Origin: Taxillus chinensis
Taxonomy: Eukaryota > Streptophyta > Magnoliopsida > Santalales > Loranthaceae
Length of the DNA stretch: 64,000 nt
NCBI GenBank assembly: GCA_023512835.1
Contig: CM042089.1
Location: 14,399,759-14,463,758 of the forward strand
Direction of reading: 5' to 3'
Made by a program: the position numbers and the translations under genes. Every line of letters begins with the position of its first letter. The stretch's first letter is position 1. Below are positions 1 through 11,601 of this stretch, in pieces. The notes below the pieces were generated by a model. It searched no databases. It worked only from the letters and a program-made list of their open reading frames with translations, and was not told the origin of the DNA.

Positions 1-97
1 TGTATAAGTATGTATTTCTTATTCTCCCCTCTCTCTTATATATATGTTCATGTGTGTGTTAACATATAAATATATGTACATGTTTCCATACTGTTAA

Positions 98-290
98 CCA
101 ATACGGTATCCTAAACCAATACGGTAGTTTATGCTCCAATACGGTTTAGATCCAACAAGGTTTCAGTTGTGGAGATTGACTACATATATGTATATGTATG
201 TATGTTTTACTTGTACTTCCATATTGTTAATCAATACGGTGTCTAGAACCAATACGGAGAAATCCAATACGGATCTAGATTACCAATACG
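98..290 (+). promoter_or_regulatory. Cluster of seven CCAATACGG-type motifs in the leader/promoter
   Basis: CCAATACGG or a one-base variant occurs about seven times between 98 and 290, in contexts such as AACCAATACGGTATC and ATCCAATACGGATC. The spacing is irregular (roughly 16-50 bp). The cluster is preserved in the inverted copies at about 7150-7360 and 12850-13055. It lies upstream of the primer site. It could be a protein-binding array or part of a structured leader RNA; the function is unknown. Confidence 0.6.
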
Positions 291-401
291 ATTACAATCG
301 TGGAGGTTATGATATAATAGTTATATTTAAGTTTATATTTCTTATGTTTCTTATTTGTAAGTAATCTTTATTTGTTTTTTATTCTTTTTTGTCATTATTA
401 G

Positions 402-556
402 TTTACTTTATGTCTTTTCTTACTTTATGTCAATGTATACTTTCGTTAAAGTCTTGTATAATTAAGTGTACTTTACTTTATGTCCTTTTCTGTGTTTACT
501 TTATGTCAATGTCACTTTATGTCCTTTTCTGTGTTTACTTTATGTCAATATCACTT
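402..556 (+). repeat. ACTTTATGTC short tandem-like repeats in the leader
   Basis: TTTACTTTATGTC followed by TTTTCT or AATGTC recurs six times in about 150 bp, giving a T-rich stretch with few stable start codons. It is conserved in the - strand copies (about 6900-7070 and 12600-12765). Small ORFs called across this stretch are products of the repeat and I do not accept them as genes. Confidence 0.6.
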
Positions 557-755
557 TTGTTAAAGTCTTTTGTAATCAATTTGTTCCGTCTTATTAGTCT
601 TTATGTGGGTCCCATGGTTATCCTAGTTGGTTCCAAGTTTGTTTTAAGTGTTTGATCGTGCCCAGTAGCTTAGGTGACCTTCTATCATCACCCATCCCGA
701 TTCTAAAAATAACGCTACCTTGAAAATAACACACGCTTCCCTTTACACCCCCCAA

Positions 756-768
756 TGGTATCAGAGCC
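756..768 (+). other. Primer binding site, tRNA-Met type (copy A)
   Basis: TGGTATCAGAGCC is complementary to the 3' end of plant initiator tRNA-Met. It is the site used for minus-strand DNA priming by plant pararetroviruses and by many LTR retrotransposons. It follows a C-run (ACACCCCCCAA), and the large ORF starts about 0.8 kb downstream. Confidence 0.85.
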
Positions 769-941
769 TGTCGATCGTAGGTGTGGTAGAGTAAGGTGTT
801 AGATCCAAGGAAGTAAGTCCCGTTGAAGCCGATGGATAGGCGTGTTTGGGCGATAATACCTTGAGTTAAGCCAACGTACCGGCCTGACCTTTTACTCTAC
901 ACCATTGACCGTTTGACGTCTTCGATTACCTTTGCCATGAT

Positions 942-1175
942 TGCTTTGAGGTCTATCTTTGGGCATGCGGCATTACTTTGAGGTCCTTAATTGGGCGTGC
1001 GGTATTGCTTTGAAGTCCTTAATTGGGCGTGCGAATAGTCTATTGTTTAGCTTTGAGGTCCTTCAATGGGCGTGCGGCTTACTAAGACTCCATCCACCAC
1101 CGTGAATTATGATCAAGGTAAAGTTATTATAGTTTGGGTTATCACTTGCTTTGAGGTCCTTCATTGGGCGTGCGG
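942..1175 (+). repeat. Five GCTTTGAGGTCC...GGGCGTGCGG repeats downstream of the PBS
   Basis: A unit of about 27 bp, reading GCTTTGAGGTCC, then TT(A/C)A(A/T)TGGGCG, then TGCGG, occurs five times between the primer site and the ORF start, with two copies nearly adjacent. The same set is present in the - strand units (about 6270-6530, 11980-12215, 17665-17900). The position matches the untranslated leader, so the repeats may form RNA structure or serve in packaging or ribosome shunting. That role is inference only. Confidence 0.6.
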
Positions 1176-1549
1176 CGATCATCGTCACACACTTAAGTTC
1201 TTTGGATTTTGTGCTTATCTGTCTCTTTCTTGTTGTGTTATATTGTGCTTAGGGTCGAGTTTTTTCTTATTGTGTTCCACGTCCGTGTCTCACCTCTATA
1301 ATTTTAAATTGTCTTTTATTATTATTGTGTTTACTTTTCTTTTACTTTTAAAAAAGTGTAATCATTACTTTACTTTTTAAAAAGTAGATTCTTTTCACTT
1401 TTTCTAAAAAGTATATTACTTTACTTTTACTTTTTTAAAAAGGTAGATTCCTTTATTGTAATTATTGCGTTAATTATGGTATTAAAAAACCCAAAAATAT
1501 AATAAATTACTGAACGGGTAAAGGGTAAGGGAGAAGATTTTCACTCATC

Positions 1550-4290
1550 ATGTTTTCAACTCCTTGTCTTCCTACACTTTCAATTCCTTCTTCTTCATTT
1601 CCTAACAATACTTCAAAAATTTTACAAACTAATTTCAAAATTAAATTAAAAGAAATTTGTGAAGAAGCATATGATGAATTTTATGCAAATTATAATCTTT
1701 TCAAATGTACATGGTTTTTCAAAAATCTTTCAAACAAACTCTTTACAATTCTAGAAGAATATGATTCATTTATACAAACTTATGAACCTACACCTTTCTT
1801 TTTTGATTGGTTTCCAATTTATGCTTCAAAAAATTCTATCAAATATCCTTTTACATATAATCATATTTCTTATTCAAAAATCCAACCTCTTACAAACACT
1901 TTTAGTATAAACAAAAAATATTTACATGATGAATTCTATTCAATTGATAATACCGATAAACGTTTTTGGTTTTTTAACCATTTTCAAAATAATAAGCAAA
2001 AAATCCAAATAGAATTTTATTCGTATCTTAATTCAAAACAAATTCAAATTCCTTTTTTCCAATGGTTTGAAATTTATGCAAATGAACATAAAATTGATTA
2101 TCCTTTCTTTAATTATACTCCAAAGATCGAAGCAAAAAAATGACATATTTCTCTCTTCCGAAAATAATGAGGAATCAACTCTGAAAATTAAGGACACATT
2201 TCCCAAGAAAGTGACATCCTCTTCCTTGGAAATTGTCTCGTCCTCCATAGAAGATTTATCTTCTTCATCAATTCAAATAATTCCATTTTCTACCGCAAAT
2301 TACATGTTACTTTCTACTTCTCTTCAAAATGCAATTTTGATGTTTCATTTCCCTATTTTACATTTTCCAATTGTTATGCAATGTATTATTTACCAACCAT
2401 ATGTACAAACAAATTATTTACCTACCTCAAAAATTAATTCTAAACAAATTTTTGAAAACCATTATTTATGTATTACTTTTGATAATGTTTCCATTAAATG
2501 TAAAATATTATTTCAACAATATCATATTATATTATTTGTCACAAGCATATACTCTCGCTTTTACTTTGTTATTTCATTTTTTCATTATGATCAATACAAA
2601 GTCCAATTCACCATAATTGCTCAAATCTTTTCCACGAATCATCATGAGATTCATCATCATTATATATTCTATGTTTTCCTCATAATGGACAAAAGAACAT
2701 CATTCCAAACATACCTGTCAAAGCATCTTTTAAAGCAGGTATCCAATGATGCCTTTTACTACGTCACTCACTCCACAAAGAGCATCCAAAGAAGATATTA
2801 CCAAAAGACGAATCCAAAGATTCGAGGTAAGATTCTATCCAATAACGATTATTCTAAATATCGAATCCGAGGTAAGATTCGCTTCCAAAGTACAATTTCT
2901 TATTTCAATTCTTATTTTATTTATAAAATAATTCTCATTGGATCCACCATTCAAATATATTTCCAAAAATATTATTATAAAAATAAATTCATAATATTTT
3001 TCAAAAAGAATAATCATTTTGTTTTTTACATTGACAAATATAACATACCCCGCTTTTACTCTCAAATTTACGTTTCTACATTCAAAAACTACTTGATTAC
3101 TTTATCTCTTCACCATGATTTTCTGCATCGTAATAATAATCTTTCCTTTTCCACAAAATATATTATAAATAACAAAAGTGTGTCCTTACAAAAATGTCAA
3201 ATCAACATTTTCCATTATATTACTAAATTATTTGGTAAAAAGAATGCCTCAACATCCAAGCAAGTATCTCCATGAATCAAATTATTACAAACAAATAACA
3301 TCAAATAATTTATGTAAAAGGTTCCATTGCAAAACCATTCACAGCACGAAAGACAAAATGTCTTTCAAAGTAACAGTTCCTTGTAGGCTATTCAATAATC
3401 CTTGCAGGGAATCTGAAGGCTCGTTTCCAAAGGCAGCATCCAATAATAATATCCCAAAAATTACATCAAAGTGGAGAATCCAAGGCCGAATTATTGACCA
3501 CCGATGCTACCAAGGTATGATTCCTCCGCTCTATAAATTGATGAAGTCCAAGGACTCGTCATTCCAACCTTACTCCCACCATTACTCACATTCTCCCTCC
3601 TCCATTCTTAAAAGTCTTCTTGCTTCCTATATTCCCATGGGTCGAAAAATCTACAAGCTCCGATCTTCAAAAAACCAACATGCAAATTGTAAACCATGCT
3701 TTATTGATCTCACAATTTCCCCTACGCATGAGTTTGTTCCTCCATCCGAGCCTCATATCCAAACACAACCTCCTTCTCCCCATAATAATGAAATCCCGGA
3801 TGCCAATTCATCAAATATGCCTGGGGGACGAACCAATGAAAGGTCCAAATCTTTCTTCCCCTCATTATATCCCATCTCCTGATATCAAACACAATTCCCC
3901 CAATCCTTGTCTATACAAAGATCAAAAAATGAAGGAGCCAATGACCACTTCTCCATCTCCTTATCATCTCCCCCCATATGCACATCAGAATGCCTATGCC
4001 TCCAACAATGGTATCCTCATTCGCTCTAATGGTGTTCTTTCTTTTATCAACAAATCCACCAATAAAAGAACCAAACTTATCCCCTCCCCTCCATCCAAGG
4101 TGAAGACCCGGTCAAATTCACCAAAAACCTTCTCCTTATCCCCGATTCAAAGATATTTCATCCCTTGAACCCTATGCTGAAGCCTGGCATATATCATCTC
4201 CAGAAACATCTCCAAAGAAACAACCCATGGAGCCTCCTGTGCCTTTTACCACATATAATCCATTTACAAAGGAATTCTTACCCTATTCTG
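1550..4290 (+). pseudogene. Large single ORF of the 5.69-kb unit, copy A, frameshifted and truncated
   Basis: The ATG at 1550 opens an AT-rich ORF. Its first 200 residues hold two diverged copies of a domain of about 68 residues. Each has aromatic clusters (WFF, then PFFxWFxIYA) and ends in a lysine/isoleucine-tyrosine-proline-phenylalanine motif. A serine-rich linker and a Phe/Ile/Tyr/His-rich middle follow. The C-terminal third is Pro/Ser/Asn-rich and basic. In copy A the reading frame breaks at about 2136 (one extra A), about 3238 (one extra A), about 3829 (one extra G) and near 4150, and is cut off at 4290. No CCHC knuckle, DTG protease or YxDD motif is visible. A structural, gag-like or movement role is possible but not shown. 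Confidence 0.6.
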
Positions 4291-4433
4291 GACACATTTC
4301 CCAAGAAAGTGACATCCTCTTCCTTGGAAATTGTCTCGTCCTCCATAGAAGATTTATCTTCTTCATCAATTCAAATAATTCCATTTTCTACCGCAAATTA
4401 CATGTTCCTTGGAAATGTGTCCTTAATAGGGTA
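4291..4433. repeat. Head-to-head junction with duplicated filler sequence
   Basis: At about 4291 the ORF of copy A jumps, at a shared GGACA, into a second copy of bases 2190-2312 in the same orientation. A piece of about 20 bp in the opposite orientation follows (like 5252-5271). From about 4434 the sequence is the reverse complement of bases just before 4290. The loop of the inverted repeat is therefore made of element-derived filler, which is typical of error-prone end joining with template copying. Confidence 0.7.
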
Positions 4434-5907
4434 AGAATTCCTTTGTAAATGGATTATATGTGGTAAAAGGCACAGGAGGCTCCATGGGTTGTTTCTTTGG
4501 AGATGTTTCTGGAGATGATATATGCCAGGCTTCAGCAGAGGGTTCAAGGGATGAAATATGTCAATCGGGGATAAGAGAAGGTTTTTGGTGAATTTGACCG
4601 GTCTTCACCTTGGATGGAGGGGAGGGGATAAGTTTGGTTCTTTTATTGGTGGATTTGTTGATAAAAGAAAGAACACCATTAGAGCGAATGAGGATACCAT
4701 TGTTGGAGGCATTGGATACTTGCTTTAAAAGATGCTTTGACAGGTATGTTTGGAATAATGTTCTTTTGTCCATTATGAGGAAAACATAGAATATATAATG
4801 ATGATGAATCTCATGATGATTCGTGGAAAAGATTTGAGCAATTATGGTGAATTGGACTTTGTATTGATCATAATGAAAAAATGAAATAACAAAGTAAAAG
4901 CGAGAGTATATGCTTGTGACAAATAATATAATATGATATTGTTGAAATAATATTTTACATTTAATGGAAACATTATCAAAAGTAATACATAAATAATGGT
5001 TTTCAAAAATTTGTTTAGAATTAATTTTTGAGGTAGGTAAATAATTTGTCATGACATATGGTTGGTAAATAATAGCACCGCATAACAATTGGAAAATGTA
5101 AAATAGGGAAATGAAACATCAAAATTGCATTTTGAAGAGAAGTAGAAAGTAACATGTAATTTGCGGTAGAAAATGGAATTATTTGAATTGATGAAGAAGA
5201 TAAATCTTCTATGGAGGACGAGACAATTTCCAAGGAAGAGGATGTCACTTTCTTGGGAAATGTGTCCTTAATTTTCAGAGTTGATTCCTCATTATTTTCG
5301 AAGAGAGAAATATGTCATTTTTTGCTTCGATCTTTGGAGTATAATTAAAGAAAGGATAATCAATTTTATGTTCATTTGCATAAATTTCAAACCATTGGAA
5401 AAAAGGAATTTGAATTTGTTTTGAATTAAGATACGAATAAAATTCTATTTGGATTTTTTGCTTATTATTTTGAAAATGGTTAAAAAACCAAAAACGTTTA
5501 TCGGTATTATCAATTGAATAGAATTCATCATGTAAATATTTTTTGTTTATACTAAAAGTGTTTGTAAGAGGTTGGATTTTTGAATAAGAAATATGATTAT
5601 ATGTAAAAGGATATTTGATAGAATTTTTTGAAGCATAAATTGGAAACCAATCAAAAAAGAAAGGTGTAGGTTCATAAGTTTGTATAAATGAATCATATTC
5701 TTCTAGAATTGTAAAGAGTTTGTTTGAAAGATTTTTGAAAAACCATGTACATTTGAAAAGATTATAATTTGCATAAAATTCATCATATGCTTCTTCACAA
5801 ATTTCTTTTAATTTAATTTTGAAATTAGTTTGTAAAATTTTTGAAGTATTGTTAGGAAATGAAGAAGAAGGAATTGAAAGTGTAGGAAGACAAGGAGTTG
5901 AAAACAT
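4434..5907 (-). pseudogene. Large ORF, copy B, with internal deletion and truncation
   Basis: The start codon at 5907 matches the other copies. The first 190 codons are intact through both aromatic-rich domain repeats. A one-base loss near 5300 (CTCTTCGAAAA versus CTCTTCCGAAAA in the other copies, coding strand) then ends the frame at 5275. The middle region carries the same frameshifted sequence to about 4711. There a 1.25-kb deletion joins it to the Pro/Ser-rich part, which runs to the inverted junction at 4434. It cannot encode a full product. Confidence 0.6.
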
Positions 5908-6688
5908 GATGAGTGAAAATCTTCTCCCTTACCCTTTACCCGTTCCAGTAATTTATTATATTTTTTGGGTTTTTTAATACCATAATTAACGCAATAATTA
6001 CAATAAAGGAATCTACCTTTTAAAAAAGTAAAAGTAAAGTAATATACTTTTTAGAAAAAGTGAAAAGAATCTACTTTTTAAAAAGTAAAGTAATGATTAC
6101 ACTTTTTTAAAAGTAAAAGAAAAGTAAACACAATAATAATAAAAGACAATTTAAAATTATAGAGGTGAGACACGACGTGGAACACAATAAGAAAAAACTC
6201 GACCCTAAGCACAATATAACACAACAAGAAAGAGACAGATAAGCACAAAATCCAAGAACTTAAGTGTGTGACGATGGCCGCGCACGCCCAATGAAGGACC
6301 TCAAAGCAAGTGATAACCCAAACTATAATAACTTTACCTTGATCATAATTCACGGTGGTAGATGGAGTCTTAGTAAGCTGCACGCCCATTGAAGGACCTC
6401 AAAGCTAAACAATAGACTATTGCTGCACGCCCAATTAAGGACTTCAAAGCAATACCGCACGCCCAATTAAGGACCTCAAAGTAATGCTGCATGCCCAAAG
6501 ATAGACCTCAAAGCAATCATGGCAAAGGTAATCGAAGACGTCAAACGGTCAATGGTGTAGAGTAAAAGGTCAGGCCAGTATGTTGGCTTAACTCAAGGTA
6601 TTACTGCCCAAACACGCCTATCCATCGGCTTCAACGGGACTTACTTCCTTGGATCTAACACCTTACTCTACCACACCTACGATCGACA

Positions 6689-6701
6689 GGCTCTGATACC
6701 A
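6689..6701 (-). other. Primer binding site, tRNA-Met type (copy B)
   Basis: The - strand reads TGGTATCAGAGCC, identical to the other copies, 794 bp upstream of the ORF start codon at 5907. Just upstream, around 6745-6757, this copy differs from C and D by a short substituted stretch. Confidence 0.85.
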
Positions 6702-7814
6702 TTGGGGGGTGTAAAGGGAAGCGTGTGTTATTTTACTCTAAATTGGGCGTTATTTTTAGAATCGGGATGGGTGATGATAGAAGGTCACCTAAGCTACTGG
6801 GCACGATCAAACACTTAAAACAAACATGGAACCAACTAGGATAACCATGGGACCCACATAAAGACTAATAAGACGTAACAAATTGATTACAAAAGACTTT
6901 AACAAAAGTGAAATTGACATAAAGTAAACACAGAAAAGGACATAAAGTGACATTGACATAAAGTAAACACAGAAAAGGACATAAAGTAAAGTACACTTAA
7001 TTATACAAGACTTTAACGAAAGTATACATTGACATAAAGTAAGAAAAGACATAAAGTAAACTAATAATGACAAAAAAGAATAAAAAACAAATAAAGATTA
7101 CTTACAAATAAGAAACATAAGAAATATAAACTTAAATATAACTATTATATCATAACCTCCACGATTGTAATCGTATTGGTAATCTAGATCCGTATTGGAT
7201 TTCTCCGTATTGGTTCTAGACACCGTATTGATTAACAATATGGAAGTATAAGTAAAACATACATACATATACATATATGTAGTCAATCTCCACAACTGAA
7301 ACCTTGTTGGATCTAAACCGTATTGGAGCATAAACTACCGTATTGGTTTAGGATACCGTATTGGTTAACAGTATGGAAACATGTACATATATTTATATGT
7401 TAACACACACATGAACATATATATAAGAGAGAGGGGAGAATAAGAAATACATACTTATACATATATACAAATATATATATATATATATATAACTTACATA
7501 CTTACTGGATAAGGATCCGGGGATTAGGGAGGAAGAACAAGAACAACTACTCCATTAATAATTTTGTAAACATGTTACAATTTGCATACAACTTTTGAAA
7601 GAAGAGAAGAACGGAGGAGAGAGGAGCTTCAAAGAGAAGCTTCCTTCATACACTTGTAGAAGATGCTTCAAAGAGAAGCTATCTTCCTTTGGAAGAGAGG
7701 AGAGAGAGAGCCTAGAGAGAAGGGAGAGCCTCCCTCTCTAAAAGCCTATCATCTAAAAACTTGTGTCTAAAACTTTTCCAAGAAAAAGGCTCTGGAGGAT
7801 GGAGGAGGATGTCT

Positions 7815-8210
7815 CCTTAAATAGCCGAGGGAGGAGGCTTCTAGAAAACAAAGGGTACAATTGGAATTTGACTTCTTTTTTTTTTTTTTTTTAATTGCCA
7901 CATGGGCTTTGAACAGTAAAATGAAAACATGGACTTGGGCTTGAGCATCATGGGCCTTCGGGAATGGACTTTCTTGGGCTTGTGACTGCAACATGAGCCA
8001 TATAGTCATGGGCTTCCTTTTGGCATGGGCTTTGAGCCTTCATTTGGTTGATTTGGGCCTGGAGCCAAGTATTATAGAGGAACTTTGGGCCGAGTCTTGA
8101 TGGGCCACTGGGATTGGGCCTAATAAAGTTGGACCTATAATTTGGATGGGCCGTTGGGAATGGGCCTTCATCCTGGATTATCTTTGGAGGCCGTTGGGAG
8201 TGGGCCTATA
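7815..8210 (-). promoter_or_regulatory. Putative pol II promoter: TATA box with upstream GGCCCA cluster
   Basis: On the - strand, CTATTTAAGG (7815-7824) is a good TATA box. Upstream, between about 7900 and 8210, the - strand carries more than ten GGCCCA, AGCCCA or AGGCCCA motifs. In plant promoters GGCCCA/TGGGCC is the core of TCP-factor site II elements. Downstream the - strand is CT-rich (CCTCTCTCCTC), as in many plant leaders. It is followed by GTAAGTATG near 7500, a possible splice donor. The start would lie roughly 1.1 kb before the primer site. Promoter activity is inferred from motifs only. Confidence 0.55.
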
Positions 8211-8303
8211 TTGGATTTTTCGCAAATCCACACCTGATCAACGGATTTGATGAATGCTCATTAAGCACCGTTTGAGCTTAATAAGGTATAGTCATTCGAC
8301 CGA

Positions 8304-11300
8304 CTATACACGGTTTTGGTGTGGATGGTTAACGTCCGGTATGAGGATAGAGGAATTGATGTTGAATTTGTAAATATTCCTCTTTGATTTGACAAATTGC
8401 AAGTTGATATTGGCTAAAGGCTTTTTGGGCTTGAATAATTTGGAACATTTCATTTTCGATTGAGCCTGGTCGACTTGGAACAAGGCAAAGGATTGTAGGG
8501 CTTTGAAGATGGGGTTGTTGGAATATTGTTTTGCAATAGAATCCTTAAAACGGGAAATTTTAAGGGCATATGGGGAAGGATTCAGGAGGAAAAATGCCGG
8601 ATGGAAGAGAAGGTGGTGAGTTGGTAGAATATATAGGAGGTTGGAAAAACCTTGGATAAGTTTGGCAAGGGGATTTATTATCCGAGGTGTTGGCAGATAA
8701 ATATGTTGGTTTGGACGGTTTTCATGGAGATAGTAAGGAAGGTAAGGATCATGAGATGGAATGTGGTTTTCTTTGGGTGGAGAGATAATTTTTGGTAGAG
8801 TTTGAGAAGGGTTATTGTCATTCGAAGTTCCTACCTGGATAAAAGGTTCTGGGAATTGTCCAGAATAGGGTAAGAATTCCTTTGTAAATGGATTATATGT
8901 GGTAAAAGGCACAGGAGGCTCCATGGGTTGTTTCTTTGGAGATGTTTCTGGAGATGATATATGCCAGGCTTCAGCAGAGGGTTCAAGGGATGAAATATGC
9001 TGAATCGGGGATAAGGAGAAGGTTTTTGGTGAATTTGACTGGGTCTTCACCTTGGATGGAGGGGAGGGGATAAGTTTGGTTCTTTTATTGGTTGATTTGT
9101 TGATAAAAGAAAGAACACCATTAGAGCGAATGAGGATACCATTGTTGGAGGCATAGGCATTCTGATGCGAATATGGGGGGAGATGATAAGGAGATGGAGA
9201 AGTGGTCATTGGCTCCTTCATTTTTTGATCTTTGTATAGACAAGGATTGGGGGAATTGTGTTTGATATCAGGAGATGGGATATAATGAGGGGAAGAAAGA
9301 TTTGGACCTTTCATTGGTTCGTCCCCAGGCATATTTGATGAATTGGCATCCGGGATTTCATTATTATGGGGAGAAGGAGGTTGTGTTTGGATATGAGGCT
9401 CGGATGGAGGAACAAACTCATGCGTAGGGGAAATTGTGAGATCAATAAAGCATGGTTTACAATTTGCATGTTGGTTTTTTTGAAGATCGGAGCTTGTAGA
9501 TTTTTCGACCCATGGGAATATAGGAAGCAAGAAGACTTTTAAGAATGGAGGAGGGAGAATGTGAGTAATGGTGGGAGTAAGGTTGGAATGACGAGTCCTT
9601 GGACTTCATCAATTTATAGAGCGGAGGAATCATACCTTGGTAGCATCGGTGGTCAATAATTCGGCCTTGGATTCTCCACTTTGATGTAATTTTTGGGATA
9701 TTATTATTGGATGCTACCTTTGGAAACGAGCCTTCAGATTCCCTGCAAGGATTATTGAATAGCCTACAAGGAACTGTTACTTTGAAAGACATTTTGTCTT
9801 TCGTGCTGTGAATGGTTTTGCAATGGAACCTTTTACATAAATTATTTGATGTTATTTGTTTGTAATAATTTGATTCATGGAGATACTTGCTTGGATGTTG
9901 AGGCATTCTTTTACCAAATAATTTAGTAATATAATGGAAAATGTTGATTTGACATTTTTGTAAGGACACACTTTTGTTATTTATAATATATTTTGTGGAA
10001 AAGGAAAGATTATTATTACGATGCAGAAAATCATGGTGAAGAGATAAAGTAATCAAGTAGTTTTTGAATGTAGAAACGTAAATTTGAGAGTAAAAGCGGG
10101 GTATGTTATATTTGTCAATGTAAAAAACAAAATGATTATTCTTTTTGAAAAATATTATGAATTTATTTTTATAATAATATTTTTTGGAAATATATTTGAA
10201 TGGTGGATCCAATGAGAATTATTTTATAAATAAAATAAGAATTGAAATAAGAAATTGTACTTTGGAAGCGAATCTTACCTCGGATTCGATATTTAGAATA
10301 ATCGTTATTGGATAGAATCTTACCTCGAATCTTTGGATTCGTCTTTTGGTAATATCTTCTTTGGATGCTCTTTGTGGAGTGAGTGACGTAGTAAAAGGCA
10401 TCATTGGATACCTGCTTTGAACAATGCTTTGACAAGTATGTTTGGAATGATGTTCTTTTGTCCATTATGAGGAAAACATAGAATATATAATGATGATGAA
10501 TCTCATGATGATTCGTGGAAAAGATTTGAGCAATTATGGTGAATTGGACTTTGTATTGATCATAATGAAAAAATGAAATAACAAAGTAAAAGCGAGAGTA
10601 TATGCTTGTGACAAATAATATAATATGATATTGTTGAAATAATATTTTACATTTAATGGAAACATTATCAAAAGTAATACATAAATAATGGTTTTCAAAA
10701 ATTTGTTTAGAATTAATTTTTGAGGTAGGTAAATAATTTGTTGTAACATATGGTTGGTAAATAATAGAGCGGCATAACAATTAGAAAATGTAAAATAGGG
10801 AAATGAAACATCAAAATTGCATTTTGAAGAGAAATAGAAAGTAACATGTAATTTGCGGTAGAAAATGGAATTATTTGAATTGATGAAGAAGATAAATCTT
10901 CTATGGAGGACGAGACAATTTCCAAGGAAGAGGATGTCACTTTCTTGGGAAATGTGTCCTTAATTTTCAGAGTTGATTCCTCATTATTTTCGGAAGAGAG
11001 AAATATGTCATTTTTTGCTTCGATCTTTGGAGTATAATTAAAGAAAGGATAATCAATTTTATGTTCATTTGCATAAATTTCAAACCATTGGAAAAAAGGA
11101 ATTTGAATTTGTTTTGAATTAAGATACGAATAAAATTCTATTTGGATTTTTTGCTTATTATTTTGAAAATGGTTAAAAAACCAAAAACGTTTATCGGTAT
11201 TATCAATTGAATAGAATTCATCATGTAAATATTTTTTTGTTTATACTAAAAGTGTTTGTAAGAGGTTGGATTTTTGAATAAGAAATATGATTATATGTAA

Positions 11301-11601
11301 AAGGATATTTGATAGAATTTTTTGAAGCATAAATTGGAAACCAATCAAAAAAGAAAGGTGTAGGTTCATAAGTTTGTATAAATGAATCATATTCTTCTAG
11401 AATTGTAAAGAGTTTGTTTGAAAGATTTTTGAAAAACCATGTACATTTGAAAAGATTATAATTTGCATAAAATTCATCATATGCTTCTTCACAAATTTCT
11501 TTTAATTTAATTTTGAAATTAGTTTGTAAAATTTTTGAAGTATTGTTAGGAAATGAAGAAGAAGGAATTGAAAGTGTAGGAAGACAAGGAGTTGAAAACA
11601 T
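8304..11601 (-). pseudogene. Large ORF, copy C, full length but frameshifted
   Basis: This is the best full-span copy, about 1,100 codons from the ATG at 11601 to the stop at 8304. Frames change near 11232 (extra T in a T-run), near 10170 (extra T), near 9470 and near 8450. Each open segment is long: 126, 203, 251 and 408 codons. Order: aromatic-rich domain repeats, serine-rich linker, hydrophobic/aromatic middle, a Lys/Arg-rich segment with scattered Cys, then a Pro/Ser/Asn-rich region with many basic residues, ending in ...PDVNHPHQNRV. The length of the open segments suggests the progenitor ORF was under selection until recently. Several breaks fall in homopolymers, so some may be consensus errors. 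Confidence 0.6.

Larger units (their letters stand above)
1..4290 (+). mobile_element. Copy A of a 5.69-kb non-autonomous retroelement (pararetrovirus-like)
   Basis: The window opens inside the promoter-leader part of this unit. The order is a leader with short repeats, a tRNA-Met type primer binding site at 756-768, more repeats, then an AT-rich ORF from 1550. The same order and sequence recur on the opposite strand three more times, with start codons at 5907, 11601 and 17288, so the unit length is about 5.69 kb. Copy A stops at about 4290, inside the ORF, where it meets copy B head-on. No reverse transcriptase, RNase H, integrase or protease motif is seen. Endogenous Caulimoviridae use the same primer site and often sit in genomes as rearranged tandem copies. 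A non-autonomous LTR retrotransposon is the alternative. Assignment to a virus family is inference. Confidence 0.75.

Noticed and set aside
131..655. Two small ORFs in the leader of copy A (77 and 88 codons), repeated in copies B and C
   Set aside because: They follow the CCAATACGG and ACTTTATGTC repeats, and their conservation is explained by the unit being repeated. There are no family features. They could be leader small ORFs but I cannot support them as genes.
942..1175. Regular repeats that could be taken for a CRISPR-like array
   Set aside because: The sequence is eukaryotic, the spacers are not uniform in length and there are no cas genes. The repeats belong to the retroelement leader.
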